19,421 nucleotides of DNA from CAILAD01 sp964397085 (GCA_964397085.1 CAYNHH010000014.1:1-19421); one strand, 5' to 3'. Shown: positions 1 to 7,903, numbered from the stretch's first letter. Notes: generated by a model from the letters alone, not told the origin. Program-made: numbers and translations.

Positions 1-1639
1 TTTCATCTGCGTGCATTACGGTACTGAGTCTGTGGGCTATAACAAGTGCAGAGCGTCCCTGCATAAGCTTTTTGAGGCCGTCTTGTACCAATCTCTCACT
101 TTCACTATCAAGAGCGCTGGTGGCTTCATCTAGGATGATTAACTGAGGGTTTTTGAGTATAGCTCTGGCAATAGCGATACGTTGTTTTTGCCCACCACTG
201 AGTTTTATCCCACGTTCACCTACAAGAGTGTTGTAGCCTTTCGGAAGTTCTTTGATAAATTCATGCGCATGGGCGAGTTTGGCCGCTTTTTCAATTTCAG
301 CTTGTGTGGCACTAGGGTTGGCTAGTCCTAAGTTGTCACGAATTGTGGTATTAAATAATGATACATCTTGCATTACCATACCAATATGATTTCTTATCGA
401 TTCTTGTGTGAAGGTGTCTGCCGGAACGTTGTTTATGTTATATACTCCCTTGGTTGGGTGGTAAAATCGAAGTAACAGCTTGGTAATCGTAGACTTGCCT
501 ACACCAGATGGGCCAACAAGTGCAACTGTTTTACCTTCTTGAATGGCGAAGTTTAGATTCTTGACGGCACCTTTTTTACCGTCTGGATAATCAAAACTTA
601 TATTTTCAAAAGAAACTGTTGAAAGATCGTGAAGTGGTTTGGCATCTGGAGTATCAGTAAAAGTTGGTTTTTCTTCAAATATCGTGAGCATTCTACCTAC
701 TTTAATATCATTGCGGTAGTTCATATCTAAAAATCGTCCAAAAGATAATCCTTGGCCAGAAATCTGATACATCAAAAGTCCAACTAGTGCAATATCTCCA
801 ACTGTTGCTTGGCCTTTCGTTACAGCAATTGCCGTAATTCCTATACCCAGAGCATATGCAGTAGAGTTAATACTTACCCTAATAAATATAGATGGTGACC
901 ATAGGTTTGTGTCTTTGTATGAATACTTTCTTGAGGATAAGACTGCTGCTTTGAATTTGTTGAAGGTGGCTTTCTCGCTTGAGAGAGTACGTACTGTTGC
1001 AATATTACTAAAGGTTTCGCTAAGGTGACCATCGGCTTTCTCTGAGAATTTGCGATTTTTACGATATATTGGTCTTGCCTTACGGGCAGTGAACAGAAAA
1101 ATTATTACTGTAAGTGGAAAAGCAATTGTTGAGATTATGCCGACCACTGGTATCGTACGGTACAGAATAATAAGTGCGAATATTACCATAAATAGTGGTG
1201 CAACCAAGCCGTCAGCTAGAAAACTTATCCAGGAAAGAATTGAACCAATACCTGCATATATCTTATTCATTAGTACCCCAGGTCTGTTTTTTTCAAAAAA
1301 ATCTACTGACTGAGTAGATAGTCGTTTGAATATTTCAATTTGCAACTCGGTATCAAAATATGCAGTTGCTTTGCCTGATACATTCATCTCAAGTGTTTCA
1401 AATATCGCGAATCCTAAACCTACAAGAATTAGTAATGCTGTATATAACCATATTGAACGAGGTAATGCAAAATGTACTACGCCGTTGTTTATTGTGACAA
1501 CTTTATCGATAATTGCCTTAGAAATAAGTGGGCGGATTGTGACCATACCAGCTGCAACCAATCCAAGTACGACAATGCCAGATATTTTTGCCCAAGCGTG
1601 CTTTATTAAACCCACACCTCTAAGAGTATTTTTAAACAT
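1..1639 (-). CDS. ABC exporter half-transporter (MsbA/LmrA type), 3' end outside window
   Basis: I translated the minus strand from ATG at 1639; the frame stays open to base 1, giving 546 codons and lacking roughly the last 30-40 residues of a typical 580-aa family member. The N-terminal half (about residues 15-310) is a hydrophobic exporter-type membrane domain. The C-terminal half is the ATPase: Walker A GPSGVGKST at 376-384, signature LSGGQ at 480-484, Walker B LIILDEA at 500-506 with the catalytic Glu, the D-loop SALD, and the H-loop His near 536. All catalytic residues are intact. The family works as a homo- or heterodimer that exports lipids, peptides or drugs across the cytoplasmic membrane; the substrate cannot be read from sequence, and a partner gene could lie just beyond the window edge. 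Two earlier ATGs (1643, 1650) run into stops, so 1639 is the only ATG start. Its promoter appears to give an mRNA with almost no 5' UTR. Confidence 0.96.
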   Translation of the reverse strand, partial: MFKNTLRGVGLIKHAWAKISGIVVLGLVAAGMVTIRPLISKAIIDKVVTINNGVVHFALPRSIWLYTALLILVGLGFAIFETLEMNVSGKATAYFDTELQIEIFKRLSTQSVDFFEKNRPGVLMNKIYAGIGSILSWISFLADGLVAPLFMVIFALIILYRTIPVVGIISTIAFPLTVIIFLFTARKARPIYRKNRKFSEKADGHLSETFSNIATVRTLSSEKATFNKFKAAVLSSRKYSYKDTNLWSPSIFIRVSINSTAYALGIGITAIAVTKGQATVGDIALVGLLMYQISGQGLSFGRFLDMNYRNDIKVGRMLTIFEEKPTFTDTPDAKPLHDLSTVSFENISFDYPDGKKGAVKNLNFAIQEGKTVALVGPSGVGKSTITKLLLRFYHPTKGVYNINNVPADTFTQESIRNHIGMVMQDVSLFNTTIRDNLGLANPSATQAEIEKAAKLAHAHEFIKELPKGYNTLVGERGIKLSGGQKQRIAIARAILKNPQLIILDEATSALDSESERLVQDGLKKLMQGRSALVIAHRLSTVMHADE

Positions 1640-1645
1640 ACATTA

Positions 1646-1674
1646 ATCATAACCACCAACACTATATTTGACAA
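1646..1674 (-). promoter_or_regulatory. Promoter of the ABC transporter gene, apparently leaderless
   Basis: On the minus strand, TTGTCA (1674-1669) and TATGAT (1651-1646) each match consensus at five of six positions and are separated by exactly 17 bp. The -10 box ends 6 nt before ATG 1639, so transcription would begin at or within a base or two of the start codon, leaving no room for a Shine-Dalgarno site. Confidence 0.6.
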
Positions 1675-1677
1675 GAC

Positions 1678-1706
1678 TTGTTTTTGTGTCTTGACTGTGC
1701 TATACT
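1678..1706 (+). promoter_or_regulatory. Divergent forward promoter upstream of ftsK
   Basis: TTGTTT (1678-1683), a 17-bp spacer and TATACT (1701-1706), preceded by TG at 1698-1699 (extended -10). The predicted start is near 1713. It lies back-to-back with the ABC transporter promoter and would transcribe the candidate small RNA or leader at 1713-1804. Confidence 0.55.
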
Positions 1707-1712
1707 AGTAAG

Positions 1713-1804
1713 CGTAATGAGGGTTACACATACCTACCAATCAACCATAAAAAGTTCTCATACTTACTTGAACAGCCAAGTTGGAGTCTTTATGAGAACT
1801 TTTT
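1713..1804 (+). ncRNA. Candidate small RNA or ftsK leader RNA
   Basis: This segment runs from the predicted start of the 1678-1706 promoter to the end of a perfect 14-bp stem that ends in T5. It has no convincing ORF. Inside the stem loop lies a second small hairpin, ACTTG (1766-1770) with CAAGT (1777-1781) around a six-base loop. If the outer stem terminates transcription, the product would be about 90 nt. I do not recognise a known RNA family. The alternative is simply a structured 5' leader of ftsK. Confidence 0.3.
1749..1804 (+). terminator. Perfect 14-bp inverted repeat, terminator-like
   Basis: The left arm at 1749-1762 (AAAAAGTTCTCATA) is exactly complementary to the right arm at 1791-1804, with a 28-nt loop. 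An A-run on one side and a T-run on the other is the usual form of a bidirectional intrinsic terminator. The stem is AT-rich and the loop long, so efficiency is uncertain. Confidence 0.45.
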
Positions 1805-1831
1805 GTTTACCAATTGTAGCCAGTAGTGACC

Positions 1832-1858
1832 AGGAGAGGGTATAATGGTGTAACTACT
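1832..1858 (+). promoter_or_regulatory. ftsK start region: SD, TATAAT and a two-codon ORF
   Basis: AGGAGAGG begins at 1832, about 8 nt before ATG 1845. That ATG reads only Met-Val-stop (1845-1853) and is out of frame with ftsK, whose ATG follows at 1859, 5 nt after the stop. A perfect TATAAT lies at 1841-1846, but no good -35 is found at the right distance (best TAGCCA at 1817-1822, spacer 18). Either the mini-ORF feeds reinitiation at 1859, or TATAAT makes a near-leaderless ftsK mRNA. Confidence 0.4.
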
Positions 1859-3970
1859 ATGGCTAGAAAACGAAAACGACAAACTAGAAAGAAAAAGGAA
1901 CCAGAAAAGAAATTACAGCTTTCCGCTGGAGCAACACGTGAGATTATCGCGATATTTTTGATAATGATTGCAGTGTTTTTGGTGATTGCTATGCTGGGTA
2001 TAGCGGGTCAACTAGGCGTATGGATACTGGCTGCCTGTAAGTTTATTATTGGTCAGGCAGTATACGTATTACCGGTAGCTTTACTGCTCTCGGCCTACTT
2101 GTTGTTTCGTACAGACGAAGAAGAAAATCGTGGCTATAAATACAACAATTTTTTAGGAACTGTGACATTTTTCATATTTCTTAGTACTATCCTTACCTTT
2201 GCTTTAGCACCTACTAACCCTGAAATTGCCCAAATTGGCAATTATGGTGGCATAGTGGGCTATGCACTATATGCGGTGATGTCTCCTATCTTAAACAAAC
2301 CTGTCGCAATATTCATTTTGACCATGCTTCTTCTTATAAGTCTGGTAATTGCGGCCAATGCTAGCTTGCGAGAGGTATTTAACAAGCTCTTTCATAAAGA
2401 ACGTAGTGAAGATGACAATACTGAGCAAGTCAAAGAAGGCAAGTTTCATATTAATACTAAGCTCCCTATCAAAGGAACTATTGGCGCTGGTGACAAAGAA
2501 GAAAATTCAGATCAAAAATCAGCTGAACCAATTATGTATTCAATTGATAAAGACTGGAAATACCCGCCTATCAATTTGCTCGAAGCTACGTCTACTCAGC
2601 CAGATCCTGGTGATGCCAAGGCTAATGCTAAAATAATAGCTAACACGTTTGATGACTTTGGGTTTGAAGTAAAAATGGATGGAGTGGACGTGGGCCCAAC
2701 AGTAGCACAATACACCTTAAAGCCTCCTACAGGAGTAAATTTAAGCAAGATTGCGGCCTTAGATAGAAACTTGGCCCTCGCACTAGAAGCTACTCAGATT
2801 CGTATAGAAGCACCTATCCCCGGTAAGAGTCTTGTAGGTATTGAAGTACCAAACAAAAAAGGTGCTATTGTGCGAGTGAAAGATATCTTTCAATCTGATC
2901 AGTATGAGTCAAATAAGTCTAAGCTTACTTTTGTACTCGGTCGCGATGTTGCGGGCGATATTATTACCTATGATCTGAATAAAGCTCCACACTTACTTGT
3001 GGCTGGTGCTACCGGTACTGGTAAGTCAGTAATGATCAATGCCTTGTTGTTGAGCTTGTTGTACCGTAACTCTCCAAGTGAGCTGAAGCTGATATTGGTA
3101 GATCCAAAACATGTTGAAATGACCCTATATCAAGATATTCCTCACTTACTTACGCCCGTCATCACTGAATCAGACAAGACGGTGTCTGCATTGAAGTGGG
3201 CCGTAGCTGAGATGGAGCGTCGTCTGAAGTTGCTCTCAGAATATGGTAAGCGCGATATTGGTGAATACAATCAGCTTAAAGATGTAGATAGAATGCCGTA
3301 TATCGTAATAGTAATTGATGAGTTGTTTGACTTAATGATGCAAGCTGGTAAGGACGTTGAGAGCCTAATACAACGACTTTCTCAGATGGCACGTGCAGTA
3401 GGTATTCACATGGTTCTTGCCACCCAGAGACCAAGTGTAAATGTGATTACCGGTACAATTAAAGCGAATGTACCAACCCGTATAGCCCTAACTACCGCCA
3501 GTAATGTTGATTCACGAACTATTATAGATGTAGGTGGTGCAGAAAAACTGCTTGGGAAGGGCGATATGCTCTTTAGTAGCTCAGAGTTTATAAAGCCTAA
3601 GCGTGTACAGGGTGTACTCGTGAGTAACGAAGAAGTGAGCGCAGTGACTAAGTTCTTGCGTGAGCAACGACAGCCAGCTTATAACGAAGAGGTGCTCGCT
3701 CAGGCTGTGAATATCAAAGGACAAGGTGGCGCAGGTAGCTATGACGCTATGGATGATGATTTGTGGGAGCAGGCAGCTGAGGTAGTAATAACAGCCAATA
3801 AAGGCTCGAGTAGCCTCTTACAGCGACGTTTGGGCGTAGGATATGCTCGTGCAGCCAAGCTTATAGACATATTAGAACAAAAGGGTGTCGTTGGGCCGGC
3901 TAATGGCAGTAAGCCGCGTGAGATACTCGTAAGTAGTGTAGATGAGTTAATTGGCGGGGGAGACGAGTAG
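1859..3970 (+). CDS. ftsK: DNA translocase FtsK/SpoIIIE
   Basis: This is a membrane-anchored ATP-driven DNA pump that clears and aligns chromosome ends at the division septum. At 703 aa it is close to SpoIIIE and lacks the long linker of E. coli FtsK. A very basic N-terminus (MARKRKRQTRKKK) precedes four membrane segments at about 29-50, 56-83, 98-117 and 146-167. A short charged linker follows, then the alpha/beta motor with Walker A GATGTGKS at 383-390 and Walker B IVIVIDE ending near 488. The last 70 residues are a winged-helix gamma domain (DDLWEQA through KPREILV), which in relatives reads KOPS/SRS-type orienting sequences. I chose ATG 1859; an in-frame GTG at 1826 would add 11 residues but has no ribosome site, and the nearby strong SD actually points to a two-codon ORF. 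The RodZ-like gene follows after 51 nt, suggesting a division/shape unit. Confidence 0.97.
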   Translation: MARKRKRQTRKKKEPEKKLQLSAGATREIIAIFLIMIAVFLVIAMLGIAGQLGVWILAACKFIIGQAVYVLPVALLLSAYLLFRTDEEENRGYKYNNFLGTVTFFIFLSTILTFALAPTNPEIAQIGNYGGIVGYALYAVMSPILNKPVAIFILTMLLLISLVIAANASLREVFNKLFHKERSEDDNTEQVKEGKFHINTKLPIKGTIGAGDKEENSDQKSAEPIMYSIDKDWKYPPINLLEATSTQPDPGDAKANAKIIANTFDDFGFEVKMDGVDVGPTVAQYTLKPPTGVNLSKIAALDRNLALALEATQIRIEAPIPGKSLVGIEVPNKKGAIVRVKDIFQSDQYESNKSKLTFVLGRDVAGDIITYDLNKAPHLLVAGATGTGKSVMINALLLSLLYRNSPSELKLILVDPKHVEMTLYQDIPHLLTPVITESDKTVSALKWAVAEMERRLKLLSEYGKRDIGEYNQLKDVDRMPYIVIVIDELFDLMMQAGKDVESLIQRLSQMARAVGIHMVLATQRPSVNVITGTIKANVPTRIALTTASNVDSRTIIDVGGAEKLLGKGDMLFSSSEFIKPKRVQGVLVSNEEVSAVTKFLREQRQPAYNEEVLAQAVNIKGQGGAGSYDAMDDDLWEQAAEVVITANKGSSSLLQRRLGVGYARAAKLIDILEQKGVVGPANGSKPREILVSSVDELIGGGDE

Positions 3971-4021
3971 TATTTGGTTGTTATGCTTGACCAGAGTAAA
4001 TGAACTACCTAAGGTAAGAAT

Positions 4022-5050
4022 ATGACGCCAGATTCTAAATCATCTAAAAAGTCTTCTTTGCATTCTCTATCAGGCAATGGTCTTACTGTTGCTGATTTAC
4101 TAAAAAGGCGACGTGAAGAACTCGAGCAGACACTCAAGGAGGTAGAGACGGCTACCCAGATACGTAAGCGATACCTTGAGCTTATTGAGGCTGGTGACTA
4201 TGAGCACTTGCCTGACGACGTATATGCACTTGGGTATGTCAAAAGTTACGCTGACCATCTGGGCTTTGACACAGCACCTATTGTAAATATGTACAAAAAA
4301 GAGCGCATGAGTTACAAGCAAAGTCGTGAAGCAGGAGGAGCAGTGACTAGTGAAGATCAGATGAGCTTGCGTCCGCTAGGCGGGCAAAGCTTTTCGTTGG
4401 GGTCAAAATCTATCCTTATAGCCTTTAGTGCCTTATTGTTTATTGGAATTGTGAGTTATCTAGGCTGGCAGGTGGCGGTATTGGCTTCGCCGCCCAAGAT
4501 TACACTCAATGCTAGTCAAGACCAAGTTGCTACCAACTATGTAATTATTTCTGGCCAGACCGATAGCGGTGCAGATGTATTTATCGATGATTCACCTGTA
4601 CTTACAAATGCTGATGGGAGTTTTTCAGAGCGAGTGGCGCTTATAGATGGTCCTAACCAAATCAAAATAACTGCCAAAAATCGCTTGGGAAAAACTGCCT
4701 CAGTGTCCAAAACGGTTACTGCTAGCCTAGTCAAAAATACTACCTTAGCAACCTCAGTGGCCGCAACTCCTATTGAAGGTGTAGAAATGCTCGTCAAGAT
4801 ATCCAATCAAGCTACTTGGGTGATAGTCCGAGCTGATGGGCAAGATGTTTTTCGCGGTACTATGCTCCCGGGCACGCAACAATTATTCAAGGCAAAAAAT
4901 CAGATAAAACTCACTACAGGTAATGCGGGCAACACACAAGTAATAATGACCAATACCGTAGTGATGGGCAAAGACCTTGGTACTGTTGGTAAGCCCGGTG
5001 AGGCCAAGAACGATCTTGAGTTTAATAAAGATACTCAGTTTACTCAATAG
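4022..5050 (+). CDS. RodZ-like membrane protein with N-terminal HTH and DUF4115-like C-terminus
   Basis: The protein has 342 aa. Residues 20-92 form the RodZ/Xre-type helix-turn-helix, recognisable from IRKRYLELIEAGDYEHLP and YALGYVKSYADHLGFD. A single membrane segment spans about 129-155. Outside the membrane there is first a beta-sandwich-like domain (about 157-235) with the pattern ISGQTDSGADVFIDD, NADGSF, GPNQIKITAKN seen in Glucodextranase_B/Ig-like modules. A DUF4115-like RodZ C-terminal domain follows at about 250-320. In well-studied bacteria RodZ links MreB filaments to peptidoglycan synthesis and so sets cell shape; no mreB is in this window. The extra extracytoplasmic beta domain between membrane segment and C-terminal domain is not in E. 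coli RodZ. AAGG at 4011-4014, 7 nt before the ATG, supports the start. A TTGACC at 3987-3992 has no good -10 partner, so the gene is probably co-transcribed with ftsK. Confidence 0.88.
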   Translation: MTPDSKSSKKSSLHSLSGNGLTVADLLKRRREELEQTLKEVETATQIRKRYLELIEAGDYEHLPDDVYALGYVKSYADHLGFDTAPIVNMYKKERMSYKQSREAGGAVTSEDQMSLRPLGGQSFSLGSKSILIAFSALLFIGIVSYLGWQVAVLASPPKITLNASQDQVATNYVIISGQTDSGADVFIDDSPVLTNADGSFSERVALIDGPNQIKITAKNRLGKTASVSKTVTASLVKNTTLATSVAATPIEGVEMLVKISNQATWVIVRADGQDVFRGTMLPGTQQLFKAKNQIKLTTGNAGNTQVIMTNTVVMGKDLGTVGKPGEAKNDLEFNKDTQFTQ

Positions 5051-5068
5051 TTTGTTATTATAAAAAGT

Positions 5069-6334
5069 ATGAAAGTACTTGTGATAGGTGGCGGAGGAAG
5101 AGAGCATGCACTGGCATGGAAACTCTCTCAATCAAAAAAAGTAGAGGAAATCTTTGTGGCTCCGGGTAATGCTGGCACAGAGCTCATTGCAACTAATGTT
5201 GCTATAGAGAGTACACAGATTGAAAAACTAGTAGAGTTTGCTTTGGCTAGTTCTATTGATCTAACGATAGTTGGGATGGACAACTCCTTGGCCCTAGGTG
5301 TGGTTGATGCTTTTGAGTCGAAAGGATTGAAGATATTTGGGCCCAGTAAATACGCTGCGCAAATTGAATCATCAAAATCATTTTCAAAGCAGATGATGAA
5401 ACGACTTAATATACCAACAGCAGAATTTAAGATATTTGATGATTACGATGAATCACTAGCATACTGCCAAAGCCACTTGCCAATCGTGATCAAAGCCGAT
5501 GGATTAGCGCTAGGAAAAGGTGTGTATGCTTGCAAAACTGTACAAGATTGCAAAGCTGGGCTTACTGAGTTACTTGTAGAGTGTAGACATGGTGAGGCTG
5601 GTAGTACAGTCATCATCGAGGAGTTTTTAGAAGGCTATGAGATATCACTACATGCAGTTTGTGATGGCAAAAACTATAGCTTGTTTCCGGTAGCTCAAGA
5701 TCACAAGCCAATTTTTGACGGAGATAGAGGGCCAAATACGGGCGGTATGGGAGTGATTGCGCCGGTAAATACACTCAGTGAAGTAGAGCTTCAGAGTATT
5801 GCGGATGCAGTTATTAGGCCTATACTCGATGAATTTAGACGGTTGGAACATCCATTTGTTGGTTGTTTGTACCCAGGCCTATTTATTACGAGTAAAGGGT
5901 TTAAGGTATTGGAATATAATGCTCGTTTTGGTGATCCGGAGTGTCAGGTATATATGCGCTTATTGGATTCAGATCTAGTTGAGATTATTCAGTCGTGTCT
6001 AGATGGTAGCTTGGCATCACAAACGCTCAAATGGTCAGATCAATACGCTGCATGTGTAGTGTTAGCTTCTGGTGGCTATCCTGAGAGTAGCGAGAAAGGT
6101 GTGGTTATTTCAGGATTTGAAAACGTTGTTGCTGACAAAAGCGTTCAGATTTTTCAGGCCGGTACAAAACGTGACGGCAATAAAGTAGTTACCAATGGCG
6201 GCAGGGTACTGAACGTGACTGCTACGGGCAAGTCTCTTGAGACCGCCTTGAATGATGTGTATCGCGCAGTTGATAAGATATCATTTAAGAATATGCAATA
6301 CAGAAAAGATATAGGTAATAGAAAGAGTTCTTGA
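5069..6334 (+). CDS. purD: Phosphoribosylamine-glycine ligase (GAR synthetase)
   Basis: PurD joins phosphoribosylamine and glycine with ATP in the second step of de novo purine synthesis. It is full length at 421 aa (E. coli 429). MKVLVIGGGGREHALAWKL at 1-19 is the family N-terminus. The ATP-grasp core has IKADGLALGKGVY at 141-153, GPNTGGMGV at 221-229 and EYNARFGDPECQ at 282-293, holding the metal- and ATP-binding residues; all look intact. No other purine gene is nearby, although many members of this radiation lack de novo purine synthesis, so whether this enzyme runs a pathway or a side task is open. It starts 18 nt after the RodZ-like gene with no Shine-Dalgarno site. TATTAT at 5056-5061 lies 7 nt before the ATG, as in the leaderless promoters of this window, but no -35 supports it. 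Confidence 0.96.
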   Translation: MKVLVIGGGGREHALAWKLSQSKKVEEIFVAPGNAGTELIATNVAIESTQIEKLVEFALASSIDLTIVGMDNSLALGVVDAFESKGLKIFGPSKYAAQIESSKSFSKQMMKRLNIPTAEFKIFDDYDESLAYCQSHLPIVIKADGLALGKGVYACKTVQDCKAGLTELLVECRHGEAGSTVIIEEFLEGYEISLHAVCDGKNYSLFPVAQDHKPIFDGDRGPNTGGMGVIAPVNTLSEVELQSIADAVIRPILDEFRRLEHPFVGCLYPGLFITSKGFKVLEYNARFGDPECQVYMRLLDSDLVEIIQSCLDGSLASQTLKWSDQYAACVVLASGGYPESSEKGVVISGFENVVADKSVQIFQAGTKRDGNKVVTNGGRVLNVTATGKSLETALNDVYRAVDKISFKNMQYRKDIGNRKSS

Positions 6335-6359
6335 TAGTTTAGCTGTAAAACTCTATACT
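6331..6359 (+). promoter_or_regulatory. yajQ promoter, apparently leaderless
   Basis: TTGATA (6331-6336) overlaps the purD stop codon; after exactly 17 bp comes TATACT (6354-6359). The -10 box ends 7 nt before ATG 6367, so the expected transcription start coincides with the start codon. No Shine-Dalgarno site exists. This is the clearest leaderless arrangement in the window. Confidence 0.68.
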
Positions 6360-6366
6360 GTAGTCT

Positions 6367-6864
6367 ATGGCAAAAGATTCTTCATTTGACGTCGTAAGTG
6401 AATACGACTTAAGCACTATGATCAATGCTTGTGATCAAGCGAGTCGCGAGATTGCTACTCGCTATGACTTTCAAGGTACTGGTGCAAAGCTGGTTTTTGA
6501 GCGAGATGATAACAAGATAGAGATAGAGGCGAATAGCGAGCTCAAGCTAGAGGCAATAGAGGGTGTACTAGAGAGTAAGTTTATCAAGGCTGGTTTGAGC
6601 TTGAAATTCTTGGATAAAACTGGCGAGGTCAGTGAAAATAATATGGTAGCTCGTAAGACATTACCACTCGTACAAGGGCTAGATCAGACCAAAGCCAAAG
6701 AAATTACTGCATTAATTCGTTCTGATTTTCCTAAGGTAAAGACTCAGATTCAAGGTGAGGCTGTTCGTGTAACTTCAGCTAGTCGTGATGACTTACAAGC
6801 TGTGATGGCTGCACTCAAAGCTGCTAAGTTTGAGTTTCCGGTGAGTTTTAATAATTATCGTTAA
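6367..6864 (+). CDS. yajQ: YajQ family nucleotide-binding protein (UPF0234)
   Basis: The protein has 165 aa, the family's normal length (E. coli 163). Diagnostic stretches are SFDVVSEYDL at 6-15, ASREIATRYDFQG at 25-37 and the C-terminal IQGEAVRVTSASRDDLQAVM. YajQ is a cytosolic protein of two ferredoxin-like folds. In Xanthomonas and some others a member binds cyclic di-GMP and acts with a transcription factor; in most bacteria its role is unsettled, and I see nothing here showing which ligand it binds. It sits directly after purD but has its own strong promoter overlapping the purD stop, so it is probably expressed independently. Confidence 0.95.
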   Translation: MAKDSSFDVVSEYDLSTMINACDQASREIATRYDFQGTGAKLVFERDDNKIEIEANSELKLEAIEGVLESKFIKAGLSLKFLDKTGEVSENNMVARKTLPLVQGLDQTKAKEITALIRSDFPKVKTQIQGEAVRVTSASRDDLQAVMAALKAAKFEFPVSFNNYR

Positions 6865-6885
6865 TAGACAAGATAATGATGTGGT

Positions 6886-6914
6886 TTGCGCTACTTACTT
6901 TTGTCGTATATAAT
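6886..6914 (+). promoter_or_regulatory. Promoter of the two-gene unknown unit
   Basis: TTGCGC (6886-6891), 17-bp spacer, perfect TATAAT (6909-6914). The predicted start is near 6921, leaving a leader of about 34 nt that carries AGGAG for the GTG at 6955. Confidence 0.6.
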
Positions 6915-6954
6915 CTTTGAAGTTTGTACCTAGACAACTCAGAGGAGAATAGTT

Positions 6955-7560
6955 GTGACAAGTGTCTACGTGAGTGAGATGACATTCAATGAGATTACTC
7001 GAAGAATTCTCGATGTGCTCAAGCAACTTGAGCCACTCTCGCCGGCAAAAATCAAAAAAACGTGTGAGATAGCTTGGCAGTCAGTCGAGGTCAAGACTCC
7101 TGCTCCTAGCAATAAGTTGTTGCTCAATGTATTCTTTAGCCAAGCGCTGGGCTTTGATTGTGGTATTGAAAAAGTTACTGAACAAGATGGTAAGAAGGTA
7201 CTCATTGATGGTACTGATTATGATCTGGTTTTTCATGTCTCTGCGCAGACCAATGCAATTCAAACCGTGACATTGCGCTTACCTGCACCATTGAGTGTGT
7301 GTAATTTTCTTAATTTTCAGTCGGGAACTCGGCGTCCAAAACCCGATATCAAGCCACAAGAGATCCAGGCTTTGCAGGCTGCAGCATTTTTGAAGGGAGC
7401 AGTAGATGTGTCGACTTATCGTAAGCGGCTTATGCTTGCAGCGTTAATTGGCGATATTGATGTGGACCTACTGCTGCAGCGGAGTAATGAACTCCATGCG
7501 TTGGGAATTTACTCTGATGAAGTAATGACTTTTCTCGAGCTAGGAGTTGCAGATGAGTGA
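6955..7560 (+). CDS. Hypothetical protein, cytosolic, 201 aa
   Basis: I do not recognise this family. The start is GTG at 6955, backed by AGAGGAGAA 5-12 nt upstream and a clear promoter. The protein has no signal peptide or membrane segment. The N-terminus (about 10-50) is predicted helical (FNEITRRILDVLKQLEPLSPAK), the middle (about 75-125) is strand-rich, and the C-terminus (about 135-200) is helical and Ala/Leu-rich. The shape resembles a small helical adaptor, but no catalytic motif is visible. Its end overlaps the next gene by 8 nt, so the two are translated together and probably act together. Codon use looks like that of the neighbouring housekeeping genes, with no sign of recent transfer. 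Confidence 0.85.
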   Translation: MTSVYVSEMTFNEITRRILDVLKQLEPLSPAKIKKTCEIAWQSVEVKTPAPSNKLLLNVFFSQALGFDCGIEKVTEQDGKKVLIDGTDYDLVFHVSAQTNAIQTVTLRLPAPLSVCNFLNFQSGTRRPKPDIKPQEIQALQAAAFLKGAVDVSTYRKRLMLAALIGDIDVDLLLQRSNELHALGIYSDEVMTFLELGVADE

Positions 7561-7897
7561 GAATGGTCTTAAGAAGGACTCGGCAGGCTCACAAGATATT
7601 TATCTCACTCGCAAAGCTATACAGAATCACTTAGAGAGACTTGGGGGTTTGAGCCCGCAACTTCTACGACAAATGCTCGGTATATGTGATCAAGATCATG
7701 TGCATTCTGCTCGGTGTGACGGTCAATACAGTCTTGTCGCTCACATTAACAGGTGGTTAGGGCAAGGGATAGTCTGGATACGAGTGGATTGTCCGTGTTG
7801 CATACGGTTTGCTGTACCAGATAAGAATGAAAAGATGCTGTGGTGGCGTATGCCTTGGCCTGGTGATCTTAAAGAAGTATTGTTCCAGCCTCGTTAG
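7553..7897 (+). CDS. Hypothetical Cys-containing small protein, 114 aa
   Basis: This family is also unrecognised. I prefer ATG 7553 over an in-frame TTG at 7547: TAGGAG at 7541-7546 is 6 nt from the ATG but abuts the TTG. The ATG overlaps the end of the upstream gene within ATGAGTGA. The protein is short and soluble-looking. Its notable feature is a DCPCC cluster at about residues 78-82, with further Cys/His in ICDQDHVHSARC (about 44-55). Together these could bind a metal such as zinc, though the spacing fits no standard zinc finger I know. The end is Trp-rich (LWWRMPWPGD). A strong intrinsic terminator follows 7 nt after the stop, so the pair is a closed two-gene operon between yajQ and recA. 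Confidence 0.8.
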   Translation: MSENGLKKDSAGSQDIYLTRKAIQNHLERLGGLSPQLLRQMLGICDQDHVHSARCDGQYSLVAHINRWLGQGIVWIRVDCPCCIRFAVPDKNEKMLWWRMPWPGDLKEVLFQPR

Positions 7898-7903
7898 TGG
7901 TAG

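Noticed and set aside
1050..1646. Two plus-strand ORFs of 87 and 106 codons
   Set aside because: They lie antisense to the intact ABC transporter frame, which has all ATPase motifs; they have no promoter or SD and resemble no protein family.
1749..1804. 4.5S/SRP RNA or 6S RNA for the stem-loop before ftsK
   Set aside because: The apical loop lacks the GNRA-type tetraloop and the conserved SRP internal loops, and the size and shape do not fit 6S RNA.
1826..1858. GTG at 1826 as the ftsK start
   Set aside because: No SD precedes it, the 11 extra residues look unlike FtsK, and they run through the SD/TATAAT region. ATG 1859 begins a typical basic FtsK N-terminus.
7547..7552. TTG at 7547 as the start of the 114-aa protein
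   Set aside because: The SD TAGGAG ends directly at this codon, leaving no spacing; ATG 7553 has a 6-nt spacing.
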